Of a stretch of DNA of 64,000 bases, positions 56,726 through 64,000 are shown piece after piece. The stretch lies in assembly GCA_001423545.1 (NCBI GenBank), contig LMOK01000003.1:992001-1056000 (forward strand), in the 5' to 3' direction. Every line of letters starts with the position of its first letter. Position 1 is the stretch's first letter. The stretch is from Orlajensenia sp001423545. GTDB lineage: Bacteria > Actinomycetota > Actinomycetes > Actinomycetales > Microbacteriaceae. Made by a program: the position numbers and the translations under genes. The notes beneath the pieces are model-generated. The model saw only the letters and a program-made list of their open reading frames with translations, ran no database searches and was not told the DNA's origin.

Positions 56726-58462
56726 CTACTGCTGCTCCAGCAGGCGCGCGTAGATTCCCCCGGCCGCGACGAGTTGGTCATGCGTGCCCGACTCGGCGAT
56801 GCGACCGGAGTCGAGGACGACGATGCGGTCGGCTCGTCTGATCGTGCTGAGCCGGTGCGCCACGACCAGAGTGGTCCGGTTCGCCGTGAGGCGTTCGATG
56901 GCCTCCTGCACTTCGGCCTGGGTCTCCGGATCCAGGGCGGCAGTGGCCTCGTCGAGGATCAGGACGGTGGGATCGCGAATGAGCGCGCGGGCGATCGCGA
57001 GGCGCTGTCGTTGTCCGCCCGAGAGCTGAGCGCCGCGGTCGCCGACGAAGGTGTCCCATCCCTCCGGCAGATCGAGGACGAATCCGGCGTTCGCGTTGAG
57101 GAGTGCCTCGGTCAGCGCCTCATCCGAGACGTGATCGATCCCGTAAGCGACGTTCTCCCTGATCGATCCTCGGAACAGCACCGACTCCTGCGGGACGACG
57201 GAGATGAATTGCCGGGCGGTGCGCATGTCGACCGATTCGACGTCGATGCCGTCGAGCAGGATCTGCCCACTCGTGGGTCGGAGGAACCCCAGCGCCAGGT
57301 TGACCATCGTCGATTTCCCGGAACCGGACGGCCCGACGAAGGCGACGGTCTCCCCGGCGGGAATCGACAGGCTCAGATCGTTGATGACGGGGCCGGATCC
57401 GTAGTCGAAGGTCACCCGCATGAAGTCGATGGCGCCGGTCACCTCGGTCACGGCCGGCTTGCCGTCGTTGTGCTCCAGGTCGGGTTCCAGGAGGACGTCG
57501 GCGATCGAGCGCCTCGACTCGAGGCCCTTGGTCACGATGGGCGCGACCTGGAAGGCCGAACTGATGGAGCCGGTGAGCAGGGAGAAGTACGAGCTGAGCA
57601 GCACGACGTCGCCCACGCTGATGTCGATGAGGCCGGTGATCGAGACGAGGGCCGCACCGAAGAGGCATCCGAGGGTCAGCAGCTGGTAACTGCTCCAGGA
57701 GAGCGCGCCGAATCGCCCGTTCAGTCGGTCGAGCGACATGCCAGCGCGCTGCACGTCCTGCGACGTGTCGATGACGCGTTGAACCGACACCTTCTCCAGC
57801 CCGTGCGCCCGGGTCACCTCGAGGAGCGATGACATCTCACTCACCCGCGACGACATGTCTTCGACACTGAGCCGAAAGGCCTCGTTGCTCGGTCCGGTCC
57901 GTCGCCGCAGCCAGGTGATCAGGGCCGCGGCCAGAGGAACCGTCAGGGCGAAAACGGGGAGGAACTGGGGGACTCGCAACGCGGTCGCGATGCCGGCACC
58001 GACGAGGATCGTGAACGCGCTGAGCACGGGGCCGAACGACTGCTGCAGCATCAGTTCGATGTTCTCGACGTCGCGCACGACCTTGGTCTGCATCACGGCT
58101 GCGCTCGAGCGGGCGTGGTAGCCGATCGACAGCTGCTGCAGTCGGGTGGCGAGCTCCTCGCGCAGGAGGGCTCCGAACTGTCGGACGGCGCTCGAGTAGT
58201 TGCGCACGTACACCGAGTTCGCGAGCACGTTCGCGAGGATCGCGATGGCGGCCAAGGTCGCCGGCATGATGAGCGCAGACGGTTCGTGGTCTTCGACGAG
58301 GGCGTCGATGACGGATGCGGTGACGAGGGGCAGGATCCACAGCGGACTGTCCTTGACGATGAAGGCAGCGGATGCCGCCACGAGCCGGGCACGTGCCGGA
58401 CGCAGTCCGCTGCGGAGCAAGCGGACGGGGTCGAGCGTGGTGCCGTGGTGGGTCGTCGTCAT
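56726..58462 (-). CDS. ABC transporter, fused permease and ATPase (exporter type)
   Basis: The 578-residue half-transporter has six TMs (about 25-320) and an ABC ATPase domain: Walker A GPSGSGKST, Q-loop VVPQES, signature LSGGQRQRLAIARAL, Walker B VLILDEATAALD and the switch His in VAHRLSTIRR. It works as a dimer exporting lipids, peptides or drugs. AAGGAC lies 9-14 nt before the ATG. It is the last gene of the mannan operon by position, 70 nt behind the GH26 gene, though its link to sugar use is not evident. Confidence 0.9.
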   Translation of the reverse strand: MTTTHHGTTLDPVRLLRSGLRPARARLVAASAAFIVKDSPLWILPLVTASVIDALVEDHEPSALIMPATLAAIAILANVLANSVYVRNYSSAVRQFGALLREELATRLQQLSIGYHARSSAAVMQTKVVRDVENIELMLQQSFGPVLSAFTILVGAGIATALRVPQFLPVFALTVPLAAALITWLRRRTGPSNEAFRLSVEDMSSRVSEMSSLLEVTRAHGLEKVSVQRVIDTSQDVQRAGMSLDRLNGRFGALSWSSYQLLTLGCLFGAALVSITGLIDISVGDVVLLSSYFSLLTGSISSAFQVAPIVTKGLESRRSIADVLLEPDLEHNDGKPAVTEVTGAIDFMRVTFDYGSGPVINDLSLSIPAGETVAFVGPSGSGKSTMVNLALGFLRPTSGQILLDGIDVESVDMRTARQFISVVPQESVLFRGSIRENVAYGIDHVSDEALTEALLNANAGFVLDLPEGWDTFVGDRGAQLSGGQRQRLAIARALIRDPTVLILDEATAALDPETQAEVQEAIERLTANRTTLVVAHRLSTIRRADRIVVLDSGRIAESGTHDQLVAAGGIYARLLEQQ

Positions 58463-58532
58463 TGTGTCAGGTCCTTCATGGTGAGTTCGGAGGTGCTGAC
58501 GGGACCGCGAGCACGCGATCCCGTCACTCGTC

Positions 58533-59957
58533 TCAGCTGGGGAGAGTCCAGCGCTGGTTGACCTGCGTGTTGCAATCCCAGAGCTGCAGGCGGGTGCCAT
58601 TGGCCGAGTTCTGCCCGGTGACGTCGAGGCACCGCCCGGACTGCGGGTTGCGCAGCCTCTGCGTCGCGGTGTCGTACGTCCAGTTCTGGGCTCCGCTGGC
58701 GTTGCAATCCCAGATCTGGATGAGGCTGCCATTCGCGGTGCCCTGGCCGGCGACGTCGATGCACTTGGCCGAATTCGGGTTCCGGATGGTCCCGTCGGTC
58801 CAGATGGTCCAGGTCTGGGCCAGACCGCTGGCGCAGGTGTAGAGCTGTACTGCCGTTCCGTTGGACGTGCCTGATGCCGCGACGTCGACGCACTTGCCCG
58901 CCAGGCCGACGATCGATCCGGTCCGAGCGGTAGGGGGAGTCGTGCCCCCGCCGAGGTTCACCTCACCCTGGTTCAGCACTCGGGCGTTGAAGTAGGTGTT
59001 CTGGATCTCCGCATTCGTGTTGTTACCGCGCAGCTGCTCCGACCAGAGCATGAAGTAGCTCCATCGGGGCTGGCTCGACAGGAAGGCCGCATCCGGCACC
59101 TTGCCCATTTCGGCGATCGCGATGGGCTTGCTGCCTGCGATCGTCTGCATCTGCTGATAGTCGGCGGCGCTCGGGTAGTTCTTGTACCAGGCGTCGAGAG
59201 AGACGACGTCGACGTAGGAGTTGCCCGGGTAGTAGTTGGCCCATCCGCCGGCCGGGTTGTCTTGCACATTCCATACCCAGATGAGGTTGTCGAGGCCCTG
59301 GCTGTCGAAGTAGTCGCGCATCTGCTGGTAGATCTTGGCGCCGCCGTTGACGCCGGGTCGCCCTCCCCACCAGTTCCAGGTCTCGTTCATCTCGTGGAAC
59401 GGTCGCCAGAGGACCGGGATTCCGGCGTCCTTGAGTTGGCGCAGGTAAGGCACGACGGCAGCCATGCGCTGGCGCCAGGTCGTGTTCAACGCGGTGCCGC
59501 CGGTGACGATGTCACTGAACTGGGAGTTGCTGATGCTCGTGTTCACGCCGCCGGCGAACTCACAACTGCTCGACACCGTCGGGGAGCAGGCGTGCCAGGT
59601 CAGGGCGACGAGGGAGCCGTTCGCCCACTCGGTCTTCGCCTGATCGATCACACGCTGACGGTTGTTGATGTCGTCGGAGCGGAACATCATGTCACCGCCC
59701 CACAGGCCCGGATACTGGCCGGTGACGTCCTTCACCTGTTGGGTGTACTGAGCTGGCGCGCTCGCAGGTTCCTTGTTGTGCTGGCCCGACACGATGTTCG
59801 ATCCGGCGATGGAGCTGAGGTAACTGATCGCGGCGGCCTTGGAGGTGGGCGGCAGGGCTTCTGCCGGCGCCGGATGCACGAGGCTCCCGGTCGCGAGGGT
59901 GGCGAGGAGGGCGGTGCCGAGCAGCGCCATCATCGTGGGGCGGTGTCGCAACTTCAT
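58533..59957 (-). CDS. Secreted GH26 endo-beta-1,4-mannanase with ricin-type lectin domain
   Basis: The 474-residue protein has a signal peptide (residues 1 to about 34, MKLRHRPTMMALLGTALLA and cleavage near AEA-L), a GH26 catalytic domain (about 40-335) with acid/base E189 in RPFHEMNETWNWWGG and nucleophile E283 in IAEMG, then a 128-residue ricin B-type lectin domain with three QxW repeats (QTWTI, QNWTY, QRWTL). It should cut beta-mannan outside the cell, and the lectin domain binds the polymer or cell wall. GGAAGGAAC precedes the ATG. Followed upstream by an esterase and GH1 enzyme. Confidence 0.93.
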   Translation of the reverse strand: MKLRHRPTMMALLGTALLATLATGSLVHPAPAEALPPTSKAAAISYLSSIAGSNIVSGQHNKEPASAPAQYTQQVKDVTGQYPGLWGGDMMFRSDDINNRQRVIDQAKTEWANGSLVALTWHACSPTVSSSCEFAGGVNTSISNSQFSDIVTGGTALNTTWRQRMAAVVPYLRQLKDAGIPVLWRPFHEMNETWNWWGGRPGVNGGAKIYQQMRDYFDSQGLDNLIWVWNVQDNPAGGWANYYPGNSYVDVVSLDAWYKNYPSAADYQQMQTIAGSKPIAIAEMGKVPDAAFLSSQPRWSYFMLWSEQLRGNNTNAEIQNTYFNARVLNQGEVNLGGGTTPPTARTGSIVGLAGKCVDVAASGTSNGTAVQLYTCASGLAQTWTIWTDGTIRNPNSAKCIDVAGQGTANGSLIQIWDCNASGAQNWTYDTATQRLRNPQSGRCLDVTGQNSANGTRLQLWDCNTQVNQRWTLPS

Positions 59958-59993
59958 CGTTGTTCCTTCCGTTCTTCTGTCGCCGGCGCGTAT

Positions 59994-60009
59994 GCGCGAG
60001 CGCTCTGCC
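59994..60009. promoter_or_regulatory. LacI-like operator candidate
   Basis: GAGCGCTC at 59998-60005 inside GCGCGAGCGCTCTGCC has the CG-centred palindrome common in LacI-family operators. It lies 40 nt upstream of the mannanase start. The regulator gene is not in the window. Confidence 0.35.
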
Positions 60010-60018
60010 ACCGGTGGC
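60007..60018. terminator. 12-bp perfect palindrome behind esterase gene
   Basis: GCCACCGGTGGC lies 8 nt downstream of the esterase stop codon on the minus strand. It has no loop or T-tract, so a terminator role is weak; it could also be part of an operator. Confidence 0.25.
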
Positions 60019-60025
60019 GACAGGG

Positions 60026-60790
60026 TCAAGGTCGGGTGTGAAGCGGCAGCCACTCGAGCACTCGCTGGATCTGTTCGTCCCAGTGCTCCCAGTTGTGGTC
60101 GCCACGACTCTCCGCATACGTCAGCGGCAGGCCGCGACGTTCACCCACGGCGCGGAAGCGAGTGTTCTCGGCGTGGTTCTGGTCGTCGATCCCGCACCAC
60201 TGGAACAGAGGTGGGCAGGCGGCGGGGTCGATCGTCTCGGCGAGGTGGAGGAGATCGTCACCGTGCGCCGCAGCGCGCCGCACTGACCCGAAGGTGGCCA
60301 GCCACTCCGGCGTCCCGGGTCGGCCGATGACATCGAGTCCGCCCGACAGGCTCGCCGCCGCAGCGATCGACCCCGGCTTGCGCAGGGCCCACTTCAGAGC
60401 GCCGTAGCCGCCCATCGACAGCCCGGCGACGAAGGTCTCGGCCGGGTCGCGCGTGAGCGGGAACAACTCGCCCATGACGGAGGGAAGCTCCTCGGTGACG
60501 TGGGTGAAGAAGTCGTAGCCTGTCACCTGATCCGTGTAATAGCTGCGGTGCGCGTTCGGCATCACCACGGCCAGCCCGAGCTCGGCGACGTAGCGCTCGA
60601 TCGAAGTGCGACGGGTCCACGCGGTGTGGTCGTCGCCCATTCCATGCAGAAGGTAGAGCACGGGAAGCGGGCCGGGAGTTCCGGTCGACGTCGTGCCGAC
60701 CTGCCGCTCGGGCCGCTGCGGGAGAATGACCATCGCGCTCGTCGACAGGCCGAGCACGTCGGAGAAGTACCGGCAGTCGATCAGCGCCAT
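60026..60790 (-). CDS. Carbohydrate esterase (EstA/esterase D-like)
   Basis: The 254-residue cytoplasmic alpha/beta hydrolase has LLHGMGDDHTAW (oxyanion loop), the nucleophile S125 in AGLSMGGYGALKWAL, an acid at D202/D203 and H232 in SRGDHNWEHWDEQ. It belongs to the esterase D / tributyrin-esterase group, near CE1. No signal peptide is visible, so it would act on imported acetylated oligosaccharides. It lies between GH26 and GH1 genes in one operon; deacetylation of mannan oligomers is the natural inference. Confidence 0.87.
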   Translation of the reverse strand: MALIDCRYFSDVLGLSTSAMVILPQRPERQVGTTSTGTPGPLPVLYLLHGMGDDHTAWTRRTSIERYVAELGLAVVMPNAHRSYYTDQVTGYDFFTHVTEELPSVMGELFPLTRDPAETFVAGLSMGGYGALKWALRKPGSIAAAASLSGGLDVIGRPGTPEWLATFGSVRRAAAHGDDLLHLAETIDPAACPPLFQWCGIDDQNHAENTRFRAVGERRGLPLTYAESRGDHNWEHWDEQIQRVLEWLPLHTRP

Positions 60791-60839
60791 GGAGACGGTC
60801 CGCGGCCAGCCGGCATCGCCGTGCCTCGTGTCGCCGTCG

Positions 60840-62234
60840 TCACGAGAGCCGCCGCGAACTGATGAGCTCGGACAGCCAGGTGGCACTCGCCTTCGGCGTG
60901 CGCACCTGGGTGTCGAAATCCACGTGCACGATGCCGAAGCGGCGGTCGTAGCCGAACGCCCACTCGAAGTTGTCGAGGAAGGACCAGACGAGATAACCGC
61001 GCAGATCGACTCCACGGTCGATGGCGCGGCGGGCGGCGTCGAAATGCCGCCGCAGGAAGTCGATGCGTTCGATGTCGTCGACCCGTCCGTCGAGGACCAC
61101 GTCGTGGAACGCGGCTCCGTTCTCCGTGATCATCAGCGGAAGCCCGTGGTCGTCATGCATCTTCACCAGCAGTGCTTCGAGCCCGTCAGGTTCGATGACC
61201 CAGCCCATCGCCGTTGTCGGTCCTTCGGGTTGGATGAACTGCACGTGTTCGCTGCCTGGCCAGGCGTTGCCGGCGATGCCGTGCGCGGCGGAGTCGGCCG
61301 GGCCTTCGCCGGGCATCCGCACGACCATCGGCAGGTAGTAGTTCAGGCCGAGCAGGTCGAGCGGCTGGTGGATGTGGGCTTCGTCGCCGGGCTGTACGAA
61401 CGACCAATCAGTCACGCCGGAGGTGTCGTCCAACAGCTCGGCGGGATACGCGCCGCGCAGCATCGGCCCGAGCCAGACCTGATTGCCGACCCGATCGATC
61501 CGCTGCACTGCCTCTTCCGACGCGCCGGGCGCCGGTTTCACGAGATGGATGTTCAACGTGGCAGACACGTCGGGACTGCCGCTGCTGAGGCGTCGGAGTT
61601 CGGGCACGGCCAGCCCGTGACCGAGATTCAGGTGGTGCGCGGCGGTCAGGCCGTCGGCCGGCCGGTTGCGACCCGGGGCGTGCACATCGGCCGCGTAGCC
61701 GAGGAAAGCAGCGCACCACGGCTCGTTCAGGGTGAGCCAGGTGTGCACCCGATCGCCCAGAACTGGGGCGACGGATGCCGCAAAGTCTGCGAACCGGAAC
61801 GCGGTCTCCCGGTTCGTCCACCCTCCGTCGTCTTCGAGGGTCTGCGGGAGATCCCAGTGGTAGAGCGTCGCGATGGGGGCGATGCCGCGTGAGACGAGGC
61901 CGTCGACGAGTCGGTCGTAGAAGTCGAGGCCCTCCTGATTCACGGGGCCGCCACCGCGCGACAGCACTCGAGACCAGGAGAGGGAGAACCTGTACGCCTG
62001 CACGCCGAGCTCGGCCATCAGGTCGAGGTCCGCTTCCCAGCGGTGGTAGTGATCGTCGGCCACGTCCCCCGTGTCGCCGTTCAGAACCCGCCCGGCCGTA
62101 TGGCTGAAGGTATCCCAGATGGATGGGCTGCGACCGTCTTCGGCCGCGGCACCCTCGATCTGATAGGCGGCGGTGGCGGTGCCGATAAGAAAGCTGGGCG
62201 GAAAGCTCGCGGCATCCGGAGTCGCGGTCGTCAC
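60840..62234 (-). CDS. GH1 beta-glycosidase
   Basis: The 464-residue cytoplasmic enzyme is a GH1 beta-glucosidase-type (alpha/beta)8 barrel: FLIGTATAAYQIEGAAAEDGRSPSIWD N-terminus, acid/base E171 in LNEPW, nucleophile E371 in ITENGA and the C-terminal GYLVWSFLDNFEWAFGY and RFGIVHVDF. In this locus it probably splits beta-mannosyl or glucosyl oligosaccharides imported by the ABC permeases. GTG 62234 overlaps the permease stop (GTGA); the frame to 62342 is antisense to nothing useful and is not used. Confidence 0.92.
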   Translation of the reverse strand: MTTATPDAASFPPSFLIGTATAAYQIEGAAAEDGRSPSIWDTFSHTAGRVLNGDTGDVADDHYHRWEADLDLMAELGVQAYRFSLSWSRVLSRGGGPVNQEGLDFYDRLVDGLVSRGIAPIATLYHWDLPQTLEDDGGWTNRETAFRFADFAASVAPVLGDRVHTWLTLNEPWCAAFLGYAADVHAPGRNRPADGLTAAHHLNLGHGLAVPELRRLSSGSPDVSATLNIHLVKPAPGASEEAVQRIDRVGNQVWLGPMLRGAYPAELLDDTSGVTDWSFVQPGDEAHIHQPLDLLGLNYYLPMVVRMPGEGPADSAAHGIAGNAWPGSEHVQFIQPEGPTTAMGWVIEPDGLEALLVKMHDDHGLPLMITENGAAFHDVVLDGRVDDIERIDFLRRHFDAARRAIDRGVDLRGYLVWSFLDNFEWAFGYDRRFGIVHVDFDTQVRTPKASATWLSELISSRRLS

Positions 62235-63055
62235 TTCGTCGCACCGGCGGTGACGCCGTTGTAGATCCAGCGCTGCAGGATCAGGAACAGGATGATGGTG
62301 GGCAGGATCACGATCATGGTGCCGGCCGCGATCACTTCCCAATGCGCGCCGTACGGCCCCTTGAAGTTGAACAGCGCAGTGGAGATGACGGCCAGCTCAC
62401 GGCTCGGCATGTACAGGAACGGGATGTAGAACTCGTTGTAGATCGCGATGCCCTTGATGATCACCACCGTCGCGATCGCGGGCGCGAGCAGCGGAAGGAT
62501 GATCTTGCGGTAGATCGTGAACCGTGACGCTCCGTCGACGAGAGCGGCCTCGTCGAGACTCTTCGGGATGGACTGCATGAACTGCACGAAGATGTAGATC
62601 GACACGATGTCGGTGCCCATGTACAGGATGATCGCCGACCACGGGGTGTTAACGAGCCCGAGGCCCTTGACGATCTGGAAGGTCGCGACCTGCGTCGTCA
62701 CGCCCGGCACGAGGGTGGCGGCGAGGAAGAGGAAGAACACCAGCCGCTTGCCCTTGAAGTCGAAGCGATCCAGGGCGTATGCGGTCATGGTTCCGATGAG
62801 GACGGTGCCGACCACGGCGAACACGAGGATGAACGCCGTGTTCCAGAACCCGAGCAGCATGTGGCCGCTCGTGAAGGCCGTGGCGAAGTTCTCGAAGTTG
62901 AACCAGTTCGAGGGAGGCGCGAGCGGGCCGGTCGTGCCGTATTCGCCGCGAGTCTTGAACGCTGCGAAGAACACGACGATGAGCGGGACGAGCACCACGA
63001 TGGTGGCGATGATGAGCGATCCGTACTTGCCGGTCGCCACGAATGAATTCTTCAA
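62231..63055 (-). CDS. Carbohydrate ABC transporter permease, MalG-like
   Basis: The 274-residue protein has six TMs and the binding-protein-dependent permease motif EAALVDGASRFTIYRKIILPLLAPAIATVVI (EAA loop for ATPase contact). N-terminus GKYGSLIIATIVVLVPLIVVFFAAFK is typical of CUT1 second permeases. Sugar-binding protein and ATPase are not in the window. Overlaps the GH1 gene and the other permease gene by 4 nt each. Confidence 0.93.
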   Translation of the reverse strand: MKNSFVATGKYGSLIIATIVVLVPLIVVFFAAFKTRGEYGTTGPLAPPSNWFNFENFATAFTSGHMLLGFWNTAFILVFAVVGTVLIGTMTAYALDRFDFKGKRLVFFLFLAATLVPGVTTQVATFQIVKGLGLVNTPWSAIILYMGTDIVSIYIFVQFMQSIPKSLDEAALVDGASRFTIYRKIILPLLAPAIATVVIIKGIAIYNEFYIPFLYMPSRELAVISTALFNFKGPYGAHWEVIAAGTMIVILPTIILFLILQRWIYNGVTAGATK

Positions 63056-64000
63056 CTCAGGCTCACATCTTCATCGGGAACGATCTTGCGCTGCACCCAG
63101 GTCACGATCAGGACGAGGATCAGCAGGACGACGGCCATGGCGGAGGCGAGACCCACACGCTGGAAGGTGAATGCCGTCTGGATGGTCTGGATCACGAAGG
63201 TCGTGGTGCCGTTCGCGCCGCCCGTCATGACGAATGGGATCTCGAAGACCGAGAGGCTGCCCGCGATGGCGAGGATGAACGACAGGCTGATGATGCGCTT
63301 GATACCGGGGCCGATGATGTAGCGGAACTGCTGCCACCGGTTGGCGCCATCGAGGTCCGCCGCCTCGTAGAGCTCTCCGGGAATCGACTGGATGGCACCA
63401 AGGAACAGCACGAAGCTCAACCCCGTGAAACGCCAGACCGATGTGCCCGCAAGCGAGATGTTCGCCAGCTGCGGGTCGCCGATCCAGTGCGGGGTGTCCT
63501 GCACGCCGAAGTAGCCCAGAACCGTGTCGAGGGTTCCGTTCGGCTGGAAGAGGTAGAGGAAGACGAATCCGACCGCCACGCCGTTGAGGAGGTACGGGAA
63601 GAAGAGCACGCCCTTGAAGAAGTTCCGGAACCTGGTCTGGAACGACAGGATCGTCGCGAAGTAGAGGGCGATCGCGATCTGGATGAACGAGGCGAAGAAG
63701 TAGTACAGGCTGACGAGGAACACCTGCCAGTACTTCGGATCCGTGAAGACCTTGAGGTAGTTGTCGAACCCGATGAAGTCGCGCTTGGAGCTGAACCCGT
63801 CCCAGTTCGTGAAGCTGTAGGCGATCATGTTCGCCACGGGGATGTAGGTGAAGGTGATCAGCAGGGCGAGGGCCACCAGGAGATAGAGCCAAGGCGTCAG
63901 CCGGTTACGGCCTCGGAGCCGGAGCCTGCGGGGGCTGGCCGTCGTGCCGCGAGGTAAGCGTTTCGCCTCCTCGAGCAGCACGCCGGGCGCGCCATCGAAT
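63052..64000 (-). CDS. Carbohydrate ABC transporter permease, MalF-like (start at or beyond edge)
   Basis: The protein has six TMs and the EAA loop ELYEAADLDGANRWQQFRYIIGPGIKRI. LTPWLYLLVALALLITFTYIPVANMIAYSFTNWDG is the typical first TM and loop of CUT1 permeases. A GTG at 63981 could start it, but no ribosome site is suitably spaced and the frame stays open to the right edge of the window, so the true start may lie outside. It heads the visible minus-strand mannan operon. Confidence 0.9.
   Translation of the reverse strand, partial: FDGAPGVLLEEAKRLPRGTTASPRRLRLRGRNRLTPWLYLLVALALLITFTYIPVANMIAYSFTNWDGFSSKRDFIGFDNYLKVFTDPKYWQVFLVSLYYFFASFIQIAIALYFATILSFQTRFRNFFKGVLFFPYLLNGVAVGFVFLYLFQPNGTLDTVLGYFGVQDTPHWIGDPQLANISLAGTSVWRFTGLSFVLFLGAIQSIPGELYEAADLDGANRWQQFRYIIGPGIKRIISLSFILAIAGSLSVFEIPFVMTGGANGTTTFVIQTIQTAFTFQRVGLASAMAVVLLILVLIVTWVQRKIVPDEDVSLS

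Noticed and set aside
58459..58479. Six-codon leader MKDLTQ overlapping the ABC exporter start
   Set aside because: No ribosome site of its own; AAGGAC inside it serves the exporter gene.
1..64000. CRISPR arrays, tRNA or rRNA genes, prophage or transposase genes
   Set aside because: No regularly spaced repeats, cloverleaf or matching protein motifs were seen on either strand.

Overview
The window is high-GC DNA that reads as a chromosomal segment of an actinobacterium, most likely of the family Microbacteriaceae. Supporting signs are the very high GC at third codon positions, many GTG starts, many genes with a TANNNT box 6-7 nt before the start codon (leaderless transcripts), two copies of a small protein family typical of Microbacteriaceae, and heavy use of the word GACGGATGC. 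No tRNA, rRNA, CRISPR, transposase or phage gene was seen. There are two runs of N (17021-17082 and 40401-40471), so this is a draft assembly.

Left part (1-12.7 kb): a partial LytR-CpsA-Psr cell-wall ligase, a cation efflux protein, a DMT exporter, a GAP-family membrane protein, an AI-2E family transporter, then a tight cassette of acyl-CoA-dehydrogenase-like flavoprotein, PIG-L deacetylase/methyltransferase fusion, family 2 glycosyltransferase and SDR. After it come Dps and a Ser/Thr kinase. From 12.7 to 37 kb: glycogen debranching enzyme, potassium channel with overlapping MarR regulator, an unusual fusion of an LLM flavin oxidoreductase with a berberine-bridge-type FAD oxidase, aldo/keto reductase, esterase, PPOX protein, AraC regulator, a TetR gene divergent from a ketosteroid-dehydrogenase-like flavoprotein and SDR, a CGNR regulator divergent from a second DMT exporter, a FusB-type EF-G-binding protein, a ThuA-like protein, and a TetR gene divergent from an MMPL exporter.

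38-52 kb is catabolic. A branched-chain 2-oxoacid dehydrogenase operon (E1alpha, E1beta, E2; no E3) is divergent from an Lrp/AsnC regulator. It is followed by the phenylacetate (paa) regulon: enoyl-CoA hydratase, 3-hydroxyacyl-CoA dehydrogenase and paaZ; TetR-type paaR and paaI on the other strand; then paaABCDE and a second enoyl-CoA hydratase. Three matching operator sites link these units. paaK (ligase) and paaJ (thiolase) are not in the window.

52-64 kb: a DUF389 membrane protein, an SDR / zinc-less MDR oxidoreductase / alpha-beta hydrolase operon facing its own TetR gene across a 28-bp palindrome, and a beta-mannan utilisation operon on the minus strand (two sugar ABC permeases, GH1 beta-glycosidase, carbohydrate esterase, secreted GH26 mannanase with ricin-type lectin domain, and an ABC exporter), which runs off the right edge.

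A dispersed palindromic element of about 85-130 bp (two inverted halves beginning CGCTGAGGGCC and ending GGCCCTCAGCG) occurs at least seven times, always between genes and five times between convergent genes. The first N gap falls inside one copy.
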